Of a DNA stretch of 64,000 nt, positions 47,555 through 59,730 are shown one piece after another. A model generated the notes under the pieces. That model saw only the letters and a list, made by a program, of their open reading frames with translations. It searched no databases and was not told the origin of the DNA. Position 1 is the stretch's first letter. Each line of letters begins with the position of its first letter. Origin of the DNA: Tolypeutes matacus (taxonomy: Eukaryota; Chordata; Mammalia; Cingulata; Chlamyphoridae); NCBI GenBank assembly GCA_026826555.1, contig JAKSZT010037307.1, positions 1,441,879 through 1,505,878 on the forward strand, in the 5' to 3' direction. The position numbers and the translations under genes are program-made.

Positions 47555-47720
47555 CTCTCCAAATCCTCACCACAAGCCCATGGGCTATTCTTCTTATCTC
47601 CATTTGACATTTGAGGAAACTGAACCTCAGAGAGGTTAAGCCACTTGCCCCAGGTCTCGCAGCACAACCAGACTTTGGAGCCAAGTGGTTGGCTCCAGAC
47701 CCCACAGACTCCCTCTGCCC
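47555..47720 (-). repeat. MIR element
   Basis: CATTTGAGGAAACTGAACCT, then CAGAGAGGTTAAGCCACTTG and CCCCAGGTCTCGCAGCACAA, is a clear antisense MIR. Confidence 0.85.
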
Positions 47721-48252
47721 CTCCTGTGCCACCCTCGTGGCCACCTGCCTCTTACTGCCCATGGGGGGGGGCTCAGGAATGAGGGAGGAGGGGATGGGAC
47801 AGTGGTCTCCTCACTTTCTTCTGGGGGCAATGCAGATGCTGAGCTCCCCCCACAGGTGGAGCTCAGATGGCGGGAGCAGGGGGAGGTGCAGCTCTGGCCT
47901 TTGTTCTGGGGGCTCCAGCGGGCAGCGTTCCCACCATCAGCGACCTCTCTGGGGAGCAAGCATCATTTAAAGAGTAAAATTAAAAACCCTTCTGCACGCA
48001 GCCGCCCCGCTTTTGCTGCTAATGGCCACTTAACCCAATTAAGCTGACGCATTGCTGGCAGCATGGCCGGTTCGCTCAGGCAGTGGGCTCTGGGCTGGGT
48101 GTTCGGAGGAGCAGGAGGTACGAGCCAGGGAGGGCACAGGAGGGCAGGGGCTGGGAGGTCAAGCACCCCACTTTGTCAGCCGGTCTCAGGAGGGAGAACG
48201 TTCTGCCAGCTTCCACGTACTCGCCATGTCCCCTTTCATGCTGCACCTGGTG

Positions 48253-48419
48253 CAGGATTTCTCAGCCTTGGCAGCCTTGGTTGTGGCGCTGTCCTGTGCA
48301 TTGTGGGGCGTTTAGCAGCGCCTTGCCCTCTACCTGTTAGATGCCAGTAGCCTGCACACACACCCCAGTTGTAACAATAAATCTCTCCAGATATTGCCGA
48401 ATATCCCCTGGGGGCAAAT
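48253..48419 (-). mobile_element. MER20-like hAT DNA transposon relic
   Basis: CAGGATTTCTCAGCCTTGG starts the element. GCTGTCCTGTGCATTGTGGG, TTTAGCAGCGCCTTGCCCTC and AGATGCCAGTAGCCTGCACA follow the antisense order of MER20. At 167 bp it is shorter than the family (about 220 bp), with the far end missing. Confidence 0.78.
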
Positions 48420-48723
48420 ATCCATTGGTCTATTAGGACAGGGAGATCCAGCCATGGTGACTAGAAATCGTACAGGGAGGGGAACGTTGGGGTCCTCAGA
48501 GAGGTGTAGGAAGAACCCTTCAGTCCAAGAGGGCAATAGGGAAGGCTGCCTGGATATTAGGGGAAAGCTGGGCATTGAGGCAGCGGGAGGCCAGTTCAGA
48601 GCTGGGCCCACTGATCTCCTCATCAGTGGGGCTGGACAAGCAAGTCTGTCCTGGAAGTGGGGGGCATCCAGGCCCCAGGTGGCACCTACAGCCAAGACCT
48701 GGCCCAGAACAGGAGCGGATGAC

Positions 48724-48781
48724 AGGGCTGTGGCGCTGGGTTCTGACTCCAGGGCTGTGGCGCTGGGTTCTGACTCCAGGG
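48724..48781. repeat. 27-bp tandem duplication
   Basis: A 27-bp unit starting AGGGCTGTGGCGCTGGG is present twice without mismatch (48724-48750, 48751-48777), followed by the first bases of a third. Because 27 is divisible by three, every frame shows a repeated peptide, which is not evidence of coding. Confidence 0.92.
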
Positions 48782-48839
48782 TGCTGCAGAAGGTGCCGTA
48801 ACACTGGGCAGACTGGCAGGGGATTCCGCGGTGGTGGCT

Positions 48840-49090
48840 GCCTCCACCCACCCTTCTCCGAGCAATTAAAAGGTGTTTACATGGGGCTGGCAGTGCCTTC
48901 TGCCTCCCTCCATTACGAACATTAAGAGATCTTGACCCGTCCACTTTCCCGCTCTTGAAAGGAGCAGCAGACACATGGAGCCAATTAGGCGCACGTGTGG
49001 ACGCCGAAGGCCGGCGCAGCCTTTTCTCCCTGATTGCAGCGCTTACCGCTGATTATTCTCCCCTCACCCAGCAGCGTTGCTGCTTCCTGG
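48840..49090. promoter_or_regulatory. Candidate conserved non-coding element
   Basis: A repeat-free block with GAGCAATTAAAAGGTGTTTA, TTACGAACATTAAGAGATC, GGAGCCAATTAGGCGCACGT and GCGCTTACCGCTGATTATTC. It combines homeodomain-like CAATTA cores and preserved CpG words. The assignment is by appearance. Confidence 0.32.
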
Positions 49091-50089
49091 CAAGGTGCCA
49101 CCGCCACCCAGAGGAGCCAGCCAGGGTGCCCAGGGACGGGAACGAGTGGAGACTTGGTCAATCAGCATTCGTGAGGTGCCCATTGTGGGGGTGCCCTTGG
49201 GGCCCTCCACCTACCAGGGGCTCGCCAGCGTGGAAGTGAGGGCTTGGGTGGGGACAAGCGCTCAGGAGCGATGGCGCAGCGTGCAGGCTGGAGAAGGACT
49301 GCTCAGGTGGGCTCCTTGGGGGAGTGGCCCGAATGTGTGTAGAAGGGAAGGTCGGCTGCTCTCCACGGCCCACACTCCCACACGCTGCTCCTGGCGACGG
49401 GTGGGTGCAAGTGTGGGACGGCCTCCCTGCCTGCACTCCCCAAGCGGCCGAGGCTTCAGAGAACCCTCGAAGGCCTCCAGGCTATGCTGGGGGCAGGGAG
49501 CTGGCCTCCCATGGGGGGCCATGGCCACAGGGTCCTTGGGGGAAACGTATGCCCTCACCTGCACCCACCTGCCCACCTGGTGATGGTCAGATGAAGGCCT
49601 AGCCCAGGCCTGCCGGGCCTCAGGAGAGGTCAGTTTGGGATTTTGAGGCTGGGTCCTCCTCCAAGGGACAGGTGGCGGCAGGGCCCTCAGGAAGGGGTCA
49701 AAAGAGCTGCGGTCACTCAGCACCCATTAGCCAGAAGGGGCAGGGGCTGGCATGTGACATCACTGGGGCCCACAGTGGTAGCTTCGGCCTGCCGCACACG
49801 CCCTGCCACCAAGTTCTCCCGAGGGGCTGGAGTCAGAGGAAGGGGCTGCATGCAGCCATGGGTGGGTCAGGAGGCTCAACACCCCGCTCGCCCCGCCCGG
49901 CATCGCACACCTTCTGTGGGGGCACCTTGGCTGGGACACGCCAGATCCAGGTCTCACCCCAAGAAGGGTTGTCTGAGCTGCTCAGGCCTGATGGCTGCTC
50001 ACCACGCCAGGGGTCTCCCGGCAGCTCCACTCGATCTCCCCTCCCCTCACTTGCTCACTGTTCAGCAAACTTAGGCATGGTGCCAGCCT

Positions 50090-50210
50090 CCACCCACTGT
50101 GGGGCAGAGTGCCCATTTTACAGGTGAGGAAACAGAGGCTCAGAGACTAGATGCCAGCCCCGGCCCCTGCCTGGCTGAGCAGAGTCACGATTCCCCCCTC
50201 TTCCTCTGGC
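50090..50210 (-). repeat. MIR element
   Basis: CCCATTTTACAGGTGAGGAA followed by ACAGAGGCTCAGAGACTAGA is an antisense MIR core. Confidence 0.8.
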
Positions 50211-51944
50211 TCCTAAGCCCTGGTGCCTGCCCCTCCCAGAGCTCCCCGGACTCCGGAGGAAGTAGAGCGGTGCCGCCTGGGACGGGGGAAAGCCCAGGCT
50301 GGAGGAGGGGGAGGCAAGGCTACATCAGCAGGGTATAGCACACAAGCAAGGGCCCAGAGGCAGGACCTCGAGTGGGAGAGGCACGGAGGAAGGCGGCCAG
50401 ATGGGGTTAGAGCTGCCCCCATATGCAGACCAGGCGCATCCACCTTAGTTTCCTTTTTAACACCCCTGCATACCACCCACCACAGCGGGGGGAGCAAGGC
50501 CATGGGAGGGGGCTGGGGGGCGATTCAGCCAGATGGAGAGCACGAGCCCTGGGCTCAAGGGAGAGGCACTGGGCTCCTCTCCCCAGAGAAGGCCGGCACT
50601 GAAAGAGGATCCCTTCCTGCTTCTGCCCACCTACCTGGGAGTCCCAGCAAGGAAGGAGCGGGTGCAGATGCTGCCAGGCAGCGTGCCACAGGGAAAAGGT
50701 AGCCCAGTTTAGGACCTAAGAAGTAAGGAATTTAATTGAGTTTTAATAACGTCTGGCTCTTTGTTCTGAAATCCTCATGTGGGAGAGTTGGGGAAGGGTG
50801 GGGTGCATCTGGAAGGGTGACGGACAGCAGGTCATAGGGTACCAGTTTGCAGGGAGGGGCAAGTCTAAGAAGACAGCCTGGAGCAGGTGGCGTTGGAGCT
50901 GAGCGCTGGAGGGTGGGTGGGGCCTGCCCAGGTGGAGAAAGGAAGCAAGGAAGGCCGCGCAGCAGAGGTCCCCGCCCAAGCCCCAGCCCAGCAGTGAGGA
51001 TGACTGAGTCAGGCCTAGGCTGCTGAGCGAGAGCCTCGTGGGCCGAGAGGGGGGCCTGGGAGGTGCAACCTGTGCATCAGCATTTCCACCCGAGAGGAGA
51101 GGCGCTGGGGAGGTGACGATGGCAGAGCCAGTGCTGGGTTCTGGGGTGGTGGCTGCACATCTGCAAGTGCCACCCCTGCCTCGAGAGCCACTAGTCAAAT
51201 AGTAGGGAGCAGGGCCTCTGCTGTGGCAGTGGGTGCTGCCGGGGGAGGTGGCCAAGGCTCGGGGGGCGCTGGGGGAAGGGCACAATGCCACAGAGCAACC
51301 CCGTGGTAGGGGCCTCAGCGGTGGTGAGAAGATCCCCCTGAGACCCCTCGTGGACTCCTCAGCTCCCTCCCCCAGGCCCATACCTGGAGGCGAAACCAGC
51401 CAAGGTGCCGTGGTGACCCAGTGCCTCGGGTATCCCTACGCCCTTGCTGGCTCCAGCCTCTGTTTACTGAGCACTGAGCGCCTGCTGTGTGCAGGCACTG
51501 TCATACCAAGGCCTTGGGGATGGGAGCCACACAAGTGTGCCCCTGGGGTGGTGAGCCCGGGGGAGGCCCTCGGCCAGGATTCAGCCAGGCAAAGGAGGGG
51601 AGGGGAGGATGAGGAGCCAAGGAAGGGGGGACAGCCACGTCCGAAGGCCCGAGGTGGAGAGAGCGCCCCCTGCGCGTGCACGCAGGTGGTCACAGGGTCT
51701 TGCCCCCTGACCTGGCTCTGCGCAGCCTGAGCACGGACATGCTGCAAGGCAGGTCTCGAGGTGGGGACTGTGGGCGCCCCTCCTTGGGGTCTGGCAGAGA
51801 CCTCGGTCTGCACAGTCCTGACCTTGCGCTGCCCCCAATGGCACCTCTGGCCACAAGCCCCCCTCAGACAGGTGCATCTGCCTGTGCGTGTGACAGAACC
51901 TTGCCCCCCCACTCTGCTGCAGCCCCCACTCAACACTGGAGCTG

Positions 51945-52035
51945 CACAGAGCCCTTGGCAAATCACTCACACTCTCTGGGCCTCGATTTCCCTACCTGTA
52001 CAGTCGGAGCAACAAGAGTGGCCTCACATGTCTGT
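51945..52035 (+). repeat. MIR fragment
   Basis: CTTGGCAAATCACTCACACT, CTCTGGGCCTCGATTTCCCT and ACCTGTACAGTCGGAGCAAC follow sense MIR order. Confidence 0.75.
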
Positions 52036-53294
52036 CATCAGAGTTTTCTCCCAGGCCGTGGTGGCACCGTCAGGAAGGGGGTCTCACCAGGGTATTCCAT
52101 CGACAGACCAGCTTGTGCTGCTTCAGCCCCAGCCTGGACTGCAGGCTGCAGGAGCTCAGGCCAGCGCTCCCCTCCCTGGGGCCACAGGGCCAGGCCCAGC
52201 CTCACCAAGGGCCCTGTCCCCTACTCCTGCCTGTGAGCCATGCCGGCCAGGCTGCTCAGTGCTTCCTGCCTCCTGGCACAGGTCTTGGGCGCCTGTTTGA
52301 GAGGCTGGTCACGGTTCTCAGGCCCTTTGTCCCCGCCTCCCTGTGTTTGCCCACTCTGTGCTTTGGCGAACGGGAGTCGCGGCGTGTTTGCTGTGTCAAC
52401 ACCAGCTGGAGCCCAGTTATCGAGAGAGCCGAGGGCGTGAGGCCCCATCCCCCAGCTGCCTGGGCGCCCAGGAGCTGGTCCCTTCCTGGGCAGGCAAGCA
52501 GACTGGTGGGTGAGTGGGCAGCCCCTCCCCCAGGCCCACCCGTTTGCCCCATAGGACCACCGGTCATGGCCTGGGTGGGTGTCCAGAACCAGCAAGGGCT
52601 GGCAGCCCCAGGCAGGGAGTGGAACTTAGAAAGGGCCAGTAGGGAGAGTGCGCTTTCCTTGGCACAGTGCAGGGGGACTTCCTGGCAGAGGTGGTATTCA
52701 AGCCTATTTTAACCCCTCCCAACCCCAGCCCCTGCCCTCTCCTCCTTGGCATTCCCAGTCATCAGAGCTGGCAGCAGCCAAGGAGAGGAGGCCCAAGTGG
52801 TCAAGAAGATAGATGGACAAATGGACAGACAGATAGTGAGACAGGTCAGGGCAGGTGGCTGGAACTCCAGGAAAGGGCCTGAGAGGGGCATGAACCCAGT
52901 GGGTGGCGCCTCTCATCCACCTATGAGCTGTGCAGGCCTGGGCCAGGTGTGGGGCAGCCACAGCCCCAGGGAGGGCAGAGAAGGGCAGCTTCTGGCTGGT
53001 GGCTGGTGCCTGGTGGCTGGCACTGAGGGGTGGGTGGGAGGACAGAGGTACAGAGTGAGAATGAGAATTGACTTGTCCTGAGCCTGGACGAGAACCTGGG
53101 TCCCCTCCCTTCAGCCAATGCTGTCCCAGCACATGGGGGCATGTCAACTGGCCACATGGCTGGGCCAGGCCTCCAAATCCTGTGTACTGCCAGGATGAGA
53201 CTCTCAGAAATGGGCTTTCCAGGGTGACTCACCCAGGAGACAGAGGCCTGGACCAGAAGGGCCACGTGAGGTCATCGCTACAGCACTGAAACAG

Positions 53295-53370
53295 CCCCTG
53301 CATAACCTTAACTGAGGATTTCCTTTCTCTGAGTCTCAGTTTCCCCAACTGTAAAATGGGTTAAGAAGTG
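53295..53370 (+). repeat. MIR fragment
   Basis: TTTCTCTGAGTCTCAGTTTC followed by CCCAACTGTAAAATGGGTTA is a sense MIR core. Confidence 0.78.
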
Positions 53371-54289
53371 TCCACCTGGAGGCATTACTGTCTCACGGGC
53401 TTGCGCACACTGTATGGTTACCACTGTTACAAGGGGCCGCTGCAGGAAGGCTTCTTGTCATTTGATGCCACCTAGAGATTTTATGGAAAAGCATCCCAGT
53501 TGCAGAGGCAGGGGCTCTTGGGGGGGGGGGGCAGGCTGTGATTCCCCAGGAATCAGCAGTTGTCGGGAAGTGGGCCATGCTTCCCACCTGCTTCCTGCCT
53601 TCCTTACTCAGATGCTTGCTGACCCCTCCCCAGGAGGCCAGCCAGGTGAGCTGATGGGGTGCAGCTGTGGGGAGCTCACAGCCGCGGGAGGTGGCCTGTC
53701 TGCCAGGACTCCCTTGGGCTCCAGTGTCCCTGTGCAAGTGTGCGTTCAGCAATAGTTATAGATTCCTGCCCAGCATCTGAGGGCCATGGAGCTTTTCTGA
53801 GCTTCTTGGACCCTTGGCACCAGGTGCTAGGGGGCATCAGGGACCCTGCTGAGGGCTGGTTTCACACTGATGGGCTTCGGGGTCCCAGAGCAACTTCCTG
53901 TGCACCTGTATTGTCCAAGGGCCACAGAGTTGGGGAGGAGGGCATCGTGGGGTGGGAGGAGTGTGTGGGGCTTGTGCCCTGCCCCCGGGCAGAGGTGGTA
54001 TTTAGGAGGGAGTCAGGAGGGGCCTACCCCGGGCCCAGCAAGTAAGTAATAGACACTTAAACAGAGGAAATGGACCCATCTGTGCTCAGCTTATGGACAG
54101 TGATGACAGCCCAGCCCAGTTAATGACACGGGCGCAGCTCCACTGTCCGCAGTCTAGGGGCCGTGCATACGCAGGGCTCTGTGCGCCTATGCCCCGCCCC
54201 CCACCCCGAGATGCAAGCTTGCAAGGGTGGTAGTGGGGGGAGGAGGAGTGTGGGGGGGAGCATGCGTGAACACAGGTGTACTCCGTCTC

Positions 54290-54440
54290 CTGAACAAGTA
54301 GGAGTGTGTGCATGTGTGACGTGTGCATGTGAGTGTGTGCACGTGTGAGTGTGTGCACGTGTGAGTGTGTGTGTGTGCATCCCGTGGGGGTGTCTGGACA
54401 TGCACGTGTTGCTTCTCGTGCTCGCGCACACACCTGCTCA
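54290..54440. repeat. TG-rich microsatellite tract
   Basis: Repeated GTGTGCACGTGTGAGTGTG units of about 20 bp alternate with short (TG)n runs, giving both a microsatellite and a short minisatellite pattern. Confidence 0.85.
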
Positions 54441-54539
54441 CTCGCCTGAGTCCCACGTGGCCGGCATCCGGCTGTGACTGTGGCCTGAGTGAGGGGGCGG
54501 CAGCACCAGGCTCCTTGATCTCCCGGTGACACTGACCTT

Positions 54540-54700
54540 CCCCAGCCATCCCTGTGCCTGCCTGGGCCTCCTCCTTATCAAATATTCTTCTGCTAATCTC
54601 ATCTCCCTGTGTGACTGCCGTGTAATTAGCTCATTTTGCCAAAGATTGCATCTGTCATACTTTCCCCTGTGGTTTTTCCTTTGCCGAGGAAGATGTGGGA
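54540..54700. promoter_or_regulatory. Candidate conserved non-coding element
   Basis: A repeat-free AT-richer block with CCTTATCAAATATTCTTCTG, GCCGTGTAATTAGCTCATTT and GCCAAAGATTGCATCTGTCA. It contains a TAATTA core. Function is inferred. Confidence 0.3.
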
Positions 54701-57700
54701 GAGGATGGGGTGGAGGAAGATTCCAGAGCATGGGGCTACCTCACAGGTCAGCTCTGGCCCCGGCTCCGCACACAGCCTCCCCACACGCATTTACACACGC
54801 TCCCTCGACACGCACCCCAGGCCCAGGGCCTCAGTGAGCCAGTGGGAGGCAGTGGAGCGGCCCTGAGGGTGTCCAGAGCCCTCCCAGTGCCAGGAGGCAG
54901 CGAGGGTGCAGGCCTGCCCGAGCCCTGCCCGCTTGAGCACCCTCGCACACCTGCTCACACCCAGGGCCTGCTCAGACCCAAGCTGGGCTCAGACTAGTGA
55001 GCTACTGAGTGGCGTTGCCCACCCACAGCCTGGCACGTGGTGCGCATGTGAATGGCAGGCCGGCTGGGAGCGAGGGGGCAGACCCCAGGGCTGCACCTCT
55101 GCTGAGCGCACACGTGCTGAGCCCGTTGCCAGGCGTGAGCAGCACTTAGTCATTAGGAACCTCGACAGGCCTCCCTATTGCCCTCCCCGGGCCCCCACAC
55201 CCGCTCGCCCTCCCACCCCAATCAAGGTCTGGCCCACTGCTCCGGGCAGGACCCATGTGGAATGTCCCCCAAAGGGTCACACGTGGCCGCATGTCCTCCC
55301 TGGGAATAGGAACACCTGCCCTCCCTGGCCCCAGGCATAGGGAGCAGGGCGGCAGTTTAAGCTGCTTTAGTGTCAGAATTTGGTGCCCCCCTCAGCCATT
55401 GCCGCTGAGCCCCTCCCCCATCGCCCCCACCCGCTCCCCAAGGGAAACCAGAGGCTGCCCAAGTCCCCATCGGCCCGTGTGGCCCGCTTTCCTGCTGCCC
55501 CCGTCTGCCCCCCTCCTCCCCGCCTTCTCTTGCTGCGACGCCCTCGGGACCTGAGTTCTCTTAAACTTTTAATTAGAAGCCTTCTCTTTTCTCCCCCCAA
55601 GGTGTGCTTCCCTGTGACTTTCCTCTTAGAAGGAGTGGGCAAGGAGCTGGCAAGGAGCGGGGGTCTTGGTCGCGGCCGGAGTCGGGGGATGGAGCTAGCT
55701 CCCGTGGGCCCCGCGTGCACCTCCCCACCTTCCGGCACCCCGCCCCGCCCCTGCTCTGCCCCTGATCACTCAGGACTTCAGGGCTCGCCCCTGCTGCTCG
55801 GACCAGGGTTTCACCACGTAGAGGGAGCTTTAGCTCCAGCAGCCTCGGGGCCACCTCTGAGCCGGCTGGTCACAGGTCAGGGAAGATGCAACCCAGGGGC
55901 GGCCTCATGGGCCGCTGGGTCACTAACTGGGTCGCGGATGCTTTGCATGTAGAACTCACGACTCAGCGCTCAGGACCCGAGGTCAGGCCCTAGCTCCCGG
56001 GATCAGGAGCCCAGGGATGCCGAGGACACAGGTCCCGATGTCAGGGAAGCTGAACTTCATCTCTAATTATGGGGCTGCGGGGGGGGGCTGACCTCGAGCC
56101 CTTCCCTGACTCAGGAGGGAGAGTCCATGGCCTCGGGTTTCACCCAGGATTGGAGCCCCTGACTGGCTGCAGGTTCTTCCTTGGCCAGGCCCTCTTGTCT
56201 ATTGGCTCTGCCTCTAGGGAACTTGGGCACAGCCTCCCTCTCCCTCTCTGGCTCCTCCACATGGCCCCTCACCTCCAGGCCCAGCCCGGGGAGCCCCCCA
56301 CAAACTCACAGACTCGCCAGGCGCATTCCCATGCCCCACCCTGAGACAACACCCCCCCAGCACACACACATAGGCCATATCTCTCCCACCCCCTGGAACC
56401 AGGCCCCACCAAGCCCCCAGAGGCTCAACCACGAGGGAGGAAGTGGGCTACCACCAGCAGAGCCCACACTGCCACGGGGCCCACCCCTCCACACCTGCAA
56501 GGCCTGCCTCCTTCTAGTTGCCCTGCTGCACCCTGCAGCAGCAGGCAGTGGACACAGCCTGGCCCCAGAGAAGGGGCGGTGATGGGACAGCCCCACGGAG
56601 CTAGAACAAGGGCTCCCCACCGACCTGCCTCCTGAGCCGCCCTCAACACCCCTCCTGCCACTCCCTGTGTGTGCCCCACTTTGGCCCCAAGGCCACCCCG
56701 GCTGGCCTGGGAGTGGTTTGGAAAACATCCCCACGGAGGTGGGTGCGGCGATGGCAGGATCTGGGGATGGGAGAAAGTAGAACCGGCTGAGGGGAGCGGG
56801 CAGACTGGCTCTGGGTAGGGGACTGGTTGGGGGTGGGGCAGTGCAGGGCAGGAATATAGACTGGGGAGTGGGAGGCCTTGAACAGCAGACACAGGGATTT
56901 AGACCCCAGGCATCGGAGGCCCTGGCAGCCTCTTGAGAAAGTTAGGGATATTTCCCATCATCTTACAAAACTACGTTGAGCACCTAATGTGTCCTGGCCT
57001 AGTCCAGCCCCTGGGCAGTGCTCCCTCCACAGATACTCTGTGGCCCTGGGGGGGGTAGGGGAGGGGTGGCCACAAGGGAGGAGCCTGTGCATCCTGTGCA
57101 GCCTTTTCTGGCTAATAGGAGCAAAAGGGCAGTCCTGCCTCTCCCGGCACTGCTGTCTCCTGGCTCCTCCGCAGGGCCCATTAACTTCGAGCCTGATATG
57201 GGGCCCTTTAATTTCTGGTCCTCTATGGCACATCATGGTGCTCCCTGAACCCCATCATGCCAGGCTCCACCCACCGTTCATTCCCCAAGTACACTGAGTG
57301 TCTGCTGCGTGCCAGGCTGTGAGCTGGGCACTGGGGATGCCACAGTGACAGAGGCCGACCTCACCCTGCCCTCAGAGACTTGTGGTCCAGAAAGAAGGCA
57401 GAGGGTAGACAAGTGATGAGAGGATGTGTGGTGGATGCCAGAGGACAAGCCCAGCGGGAGGCAAGGAGCGGAGCCGGGTGAGGGCATTGGCACCTCCCCA
57501 CATCCACAGGGGCCAACCCAGTGCCGGAGCAGGAGGGAGGGCAGTGATGAGGAGGAGACAGACCTCAGGGTGAGTCCCATCTCCCACCCTGAGCCACCAG
57601 CTCCCAAGAATCTGCAGGGTCTCCCCTGCCTGCTGCCCAGCCTTGCCCTGCCAAGAACCTCAAGGGGCAGGGGTGCGGCTCTGCAGAAACCTGCACCAGC

Positions 57701-57949
57701 TGAAAAGCTGCCCCGGGCCCAGCAGGGCCTGCCGAGCAGTGCCACGGGCAGGAGGTGGGAGGTGGGGGTGGGCACAGCAGGCAGCACTGGACCTTCCTGG
57801 GTTCCCCGGCCCCCGGTCACCCTTAGTAGCCGCTGATGTCAGCAACAGAGAATTCCAAGTGCCCTTTAGAGTTCATAGCGATGGTGGCGGGGCCTGCCTT
57901 GGCCACGAGACAAGCGGCGTGTGTGTGCCCCTGGCTTTGTCCATGTGTC
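54701..57949. other. GC-rich intron, partly CpG-rich
   Basis: No exon recognised. An AT patch at about 55555-55620 (CTTAAACTTTTAATTAGAAG) sits between GC-rich flanks. A probable old repeat at 57270-57400 (GTGTCTGCTGCGTGCCAGGC, GGCACTGGGGATGCCACAGT) resembles a widespread mammalian relic I cannot name with confidence. Confidence 0.45.
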
Positions 57950-58330
57950 TGGGGTGTGCCTCATCTGCATGCCAGGTAGGGTGCTGGACAGATATGCATG
58001 CCCACGTGGGACAGGCGGGGTGTCCATGACAGAGCCGGCGTGCGTGGATGTGTGTGAGCATGTGGAGTGTGGGCTGGAAAAGCCTGCAGGGCCAGGGGTG
58101 GGAGGGGACCGGAGAACAGCCATCTCCCCTCCATGCCGCGGGCACCCACAGGTGTGTATGTGTGAAAAACCCACATCACGTGCACATGTCCCCATCTCCC
58201 TGTCTAGAGCCACATGCACACCCCCGGGGCCCATGTGCTTGCCTACAGCTAGGCATGCGTGTCTGTGTGTGCAATACATGAACATGTGTGCATCTCGGCT
58301 CCTGCCCAGGCGGACATGCATGCACACACT
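57950..58330. repeat. Degenerate TG/CA-rich tract
   Basis: Interrupted GTGTGTGAGCATGTG- and GTGTCTGTGTGTGCAATAC-type strings occur in two clusters (about 57910-58070 and 58150-58330). This is an old microsatellite. Confidence 0.65.
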
Positions 58331-59399
58331 CATTCCTGCTCGTAAAGCCCTTGTGTCTCCTGTGAGTGCAGCCCCATCACGGCTGTCTCACCTCCATCTC
58401 CACTCACCTCACCCTTGCACCTCCAGTTGCAAACAGGCTCCGAGAGGAATAGGGACTTGCCCAAGAGCACACGACAGCTCCAGCCAGACCTGGGTCTCCC
58501 AAGTTCCAGGCTAGGGTTGGATGTGGCCCCCCCTGCTTGTGAGGTAGTCTCCTCCACACTCCGCTGCAGAGCCCCTGGGGCCCAGGGCGGAGCTGGAGCC
58601 CAGAGCACCCCTTCTCTCGTCTGTTCTTCCCTTGTGAGAGAGTGCATCGTCATCATAATCATAAGCAGGTGCCTTTATCACGCCCTTTCTCATGCACTGA
58701 GCATCTGTGCAGCCAGGGCCCTTCCATTCATCCTTTCTTTTGTTTATTCATTCATTCATTCATATTATTCATTCATTAGTTCCCAAGGGCTGGGCACTGG
58801 GGTGGCAGAGGTGTCTCAGCCTGCCGTGGGAGCTCAGAGGAGCGGCCTGGTCAGGACTGCAGCTCATTTGTCAGTTTTTTGTTTGTTGATTGATATTTGA
58901 GTGGTAACCTGTCTCCAGAGGCCCTCAGAGTTGGGAGGGTCCTTGGTAGTCCAAGTTTATGCCATACGTTATACATTTACTGTGGGCTGAGTCCGAAGCC
59001 CTCAGCCTGGAACCTAAATCTCCAGGGCTCCTGTTTCAGGAGTGTACTTGTGTCAGATAAAGCAAGACTCATCAGTAGCCAAACCCAGCCCTGAACTCCC
59101 CAGGGCTCAGCCCTGTCTGCACAGCACCTCCTGCAGTCCCGAGGTGGAATGGCAGGCCCAGGAGCTGCTTCATGGGCAGAGCCATCCCCGCTGGACTCTC
59201 TCAGAGCGAGCCCCACGTCCTTCTCAGCGGCTGGGGGCCTTAGGCTTGTCACTGGGCCTCGGTTTCCCACCGCGGAATGGCACCACGATTCCTGGCCCGC
59301 CTATCCCACCGTGCGGTTGTGAGGATGGGGCGCGCTGGCGCTCGTGACCAGTGCTTGCTGGTAGTTCTTCCTGCAGAGCTGGCTTCCCCTCCTCCTCAG
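58331..59399. other. Intron with MIR relics and an ATTC repeat
   Basis: An antisense MIR-like stretch at about 58400-58510 (CGAGAGGAATAGGGACTTGC) and a sense MIR at 59225-59345 (CACTGGGCCTCGGTTTCCCA). A short (ATTC)n run with ATTCATTCATTC lies at about 58745-58780. No exon recognised. Confidence 0.5.
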
Positions 59400-59730
59400 T
59401 GGCTCTCAAGCCACCCGTCACTTAGAAATTCTCTTCATTTCTAAATAAAATGATTTGTTAATTTGAGTGAGTGATCGCCGCACGTGCGAGCCTCTTTGCA
59501 GGCCCAGGAACAGCTTGTGGGCTCCTGGAGCCCCACGCCGCCGGCCTGGCGCAGACTTGGAGGGGTTGTTTTCGATTTAAATGTGAATTGAATGAGGAGA
59601 AAAATGTTTCTCTTGGCAATTCCATGGGAGCTCGCTCTTCTGACAGATGTTGGAGTTTATTATCCCATCGGCCGGCATTTTGTCGAGCAGAATTGCTAAT
59701 TATTTTCAGAGGCCCGGCCACAGCCCAGGA
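59400..59730. promoter_or_regulatory. AT-rich candidate element with a palindromic E-box
   Basis: Repeat-free block containing CTAAATAAAATGATTTGTTA, the perfect palindrome CGCACGTGCG (59479-59488, with a CACGTG E-box), CGATTTAAATGTGAATTGAA and GCAGAATTGCTAATTATTTT. CpG words are preserved. This is typical of a conserved enhancer in appearance, but unproven. Confidence 0.35.

Larger units (their letters stand above)
46301..48839. other. Intron with short tandem repeats and old DNA transposon relics
   Basis: GC-rich intron with no recognised exon. It contains two small tandem repeats, two probable old hAT-type relics and a MIR (all listed separately). An AT-richer patch at 47960-48050 holds TTTAAAGAGTAAAATTAAAA and CCCAATTAAGCTGACG. 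Confidence 0.5.
49091..54289. other. Long GC-rich intron with MIR relics
   Basis: No exon or lineage-specific transposon. MIR relics are at 50090-50210, 51945-52035 and 53295-53370. A CTGGCTGGTGG-type repeat lies at about 52991-53022 and a long G run at about 53520-53531. Confidence 0.5.

Noticed and set aside
48520..48804. Frame with a repeated nine-residue peptide
   Set aside because: It is created by the 27-bp tandem duplication; no other sign of coding.
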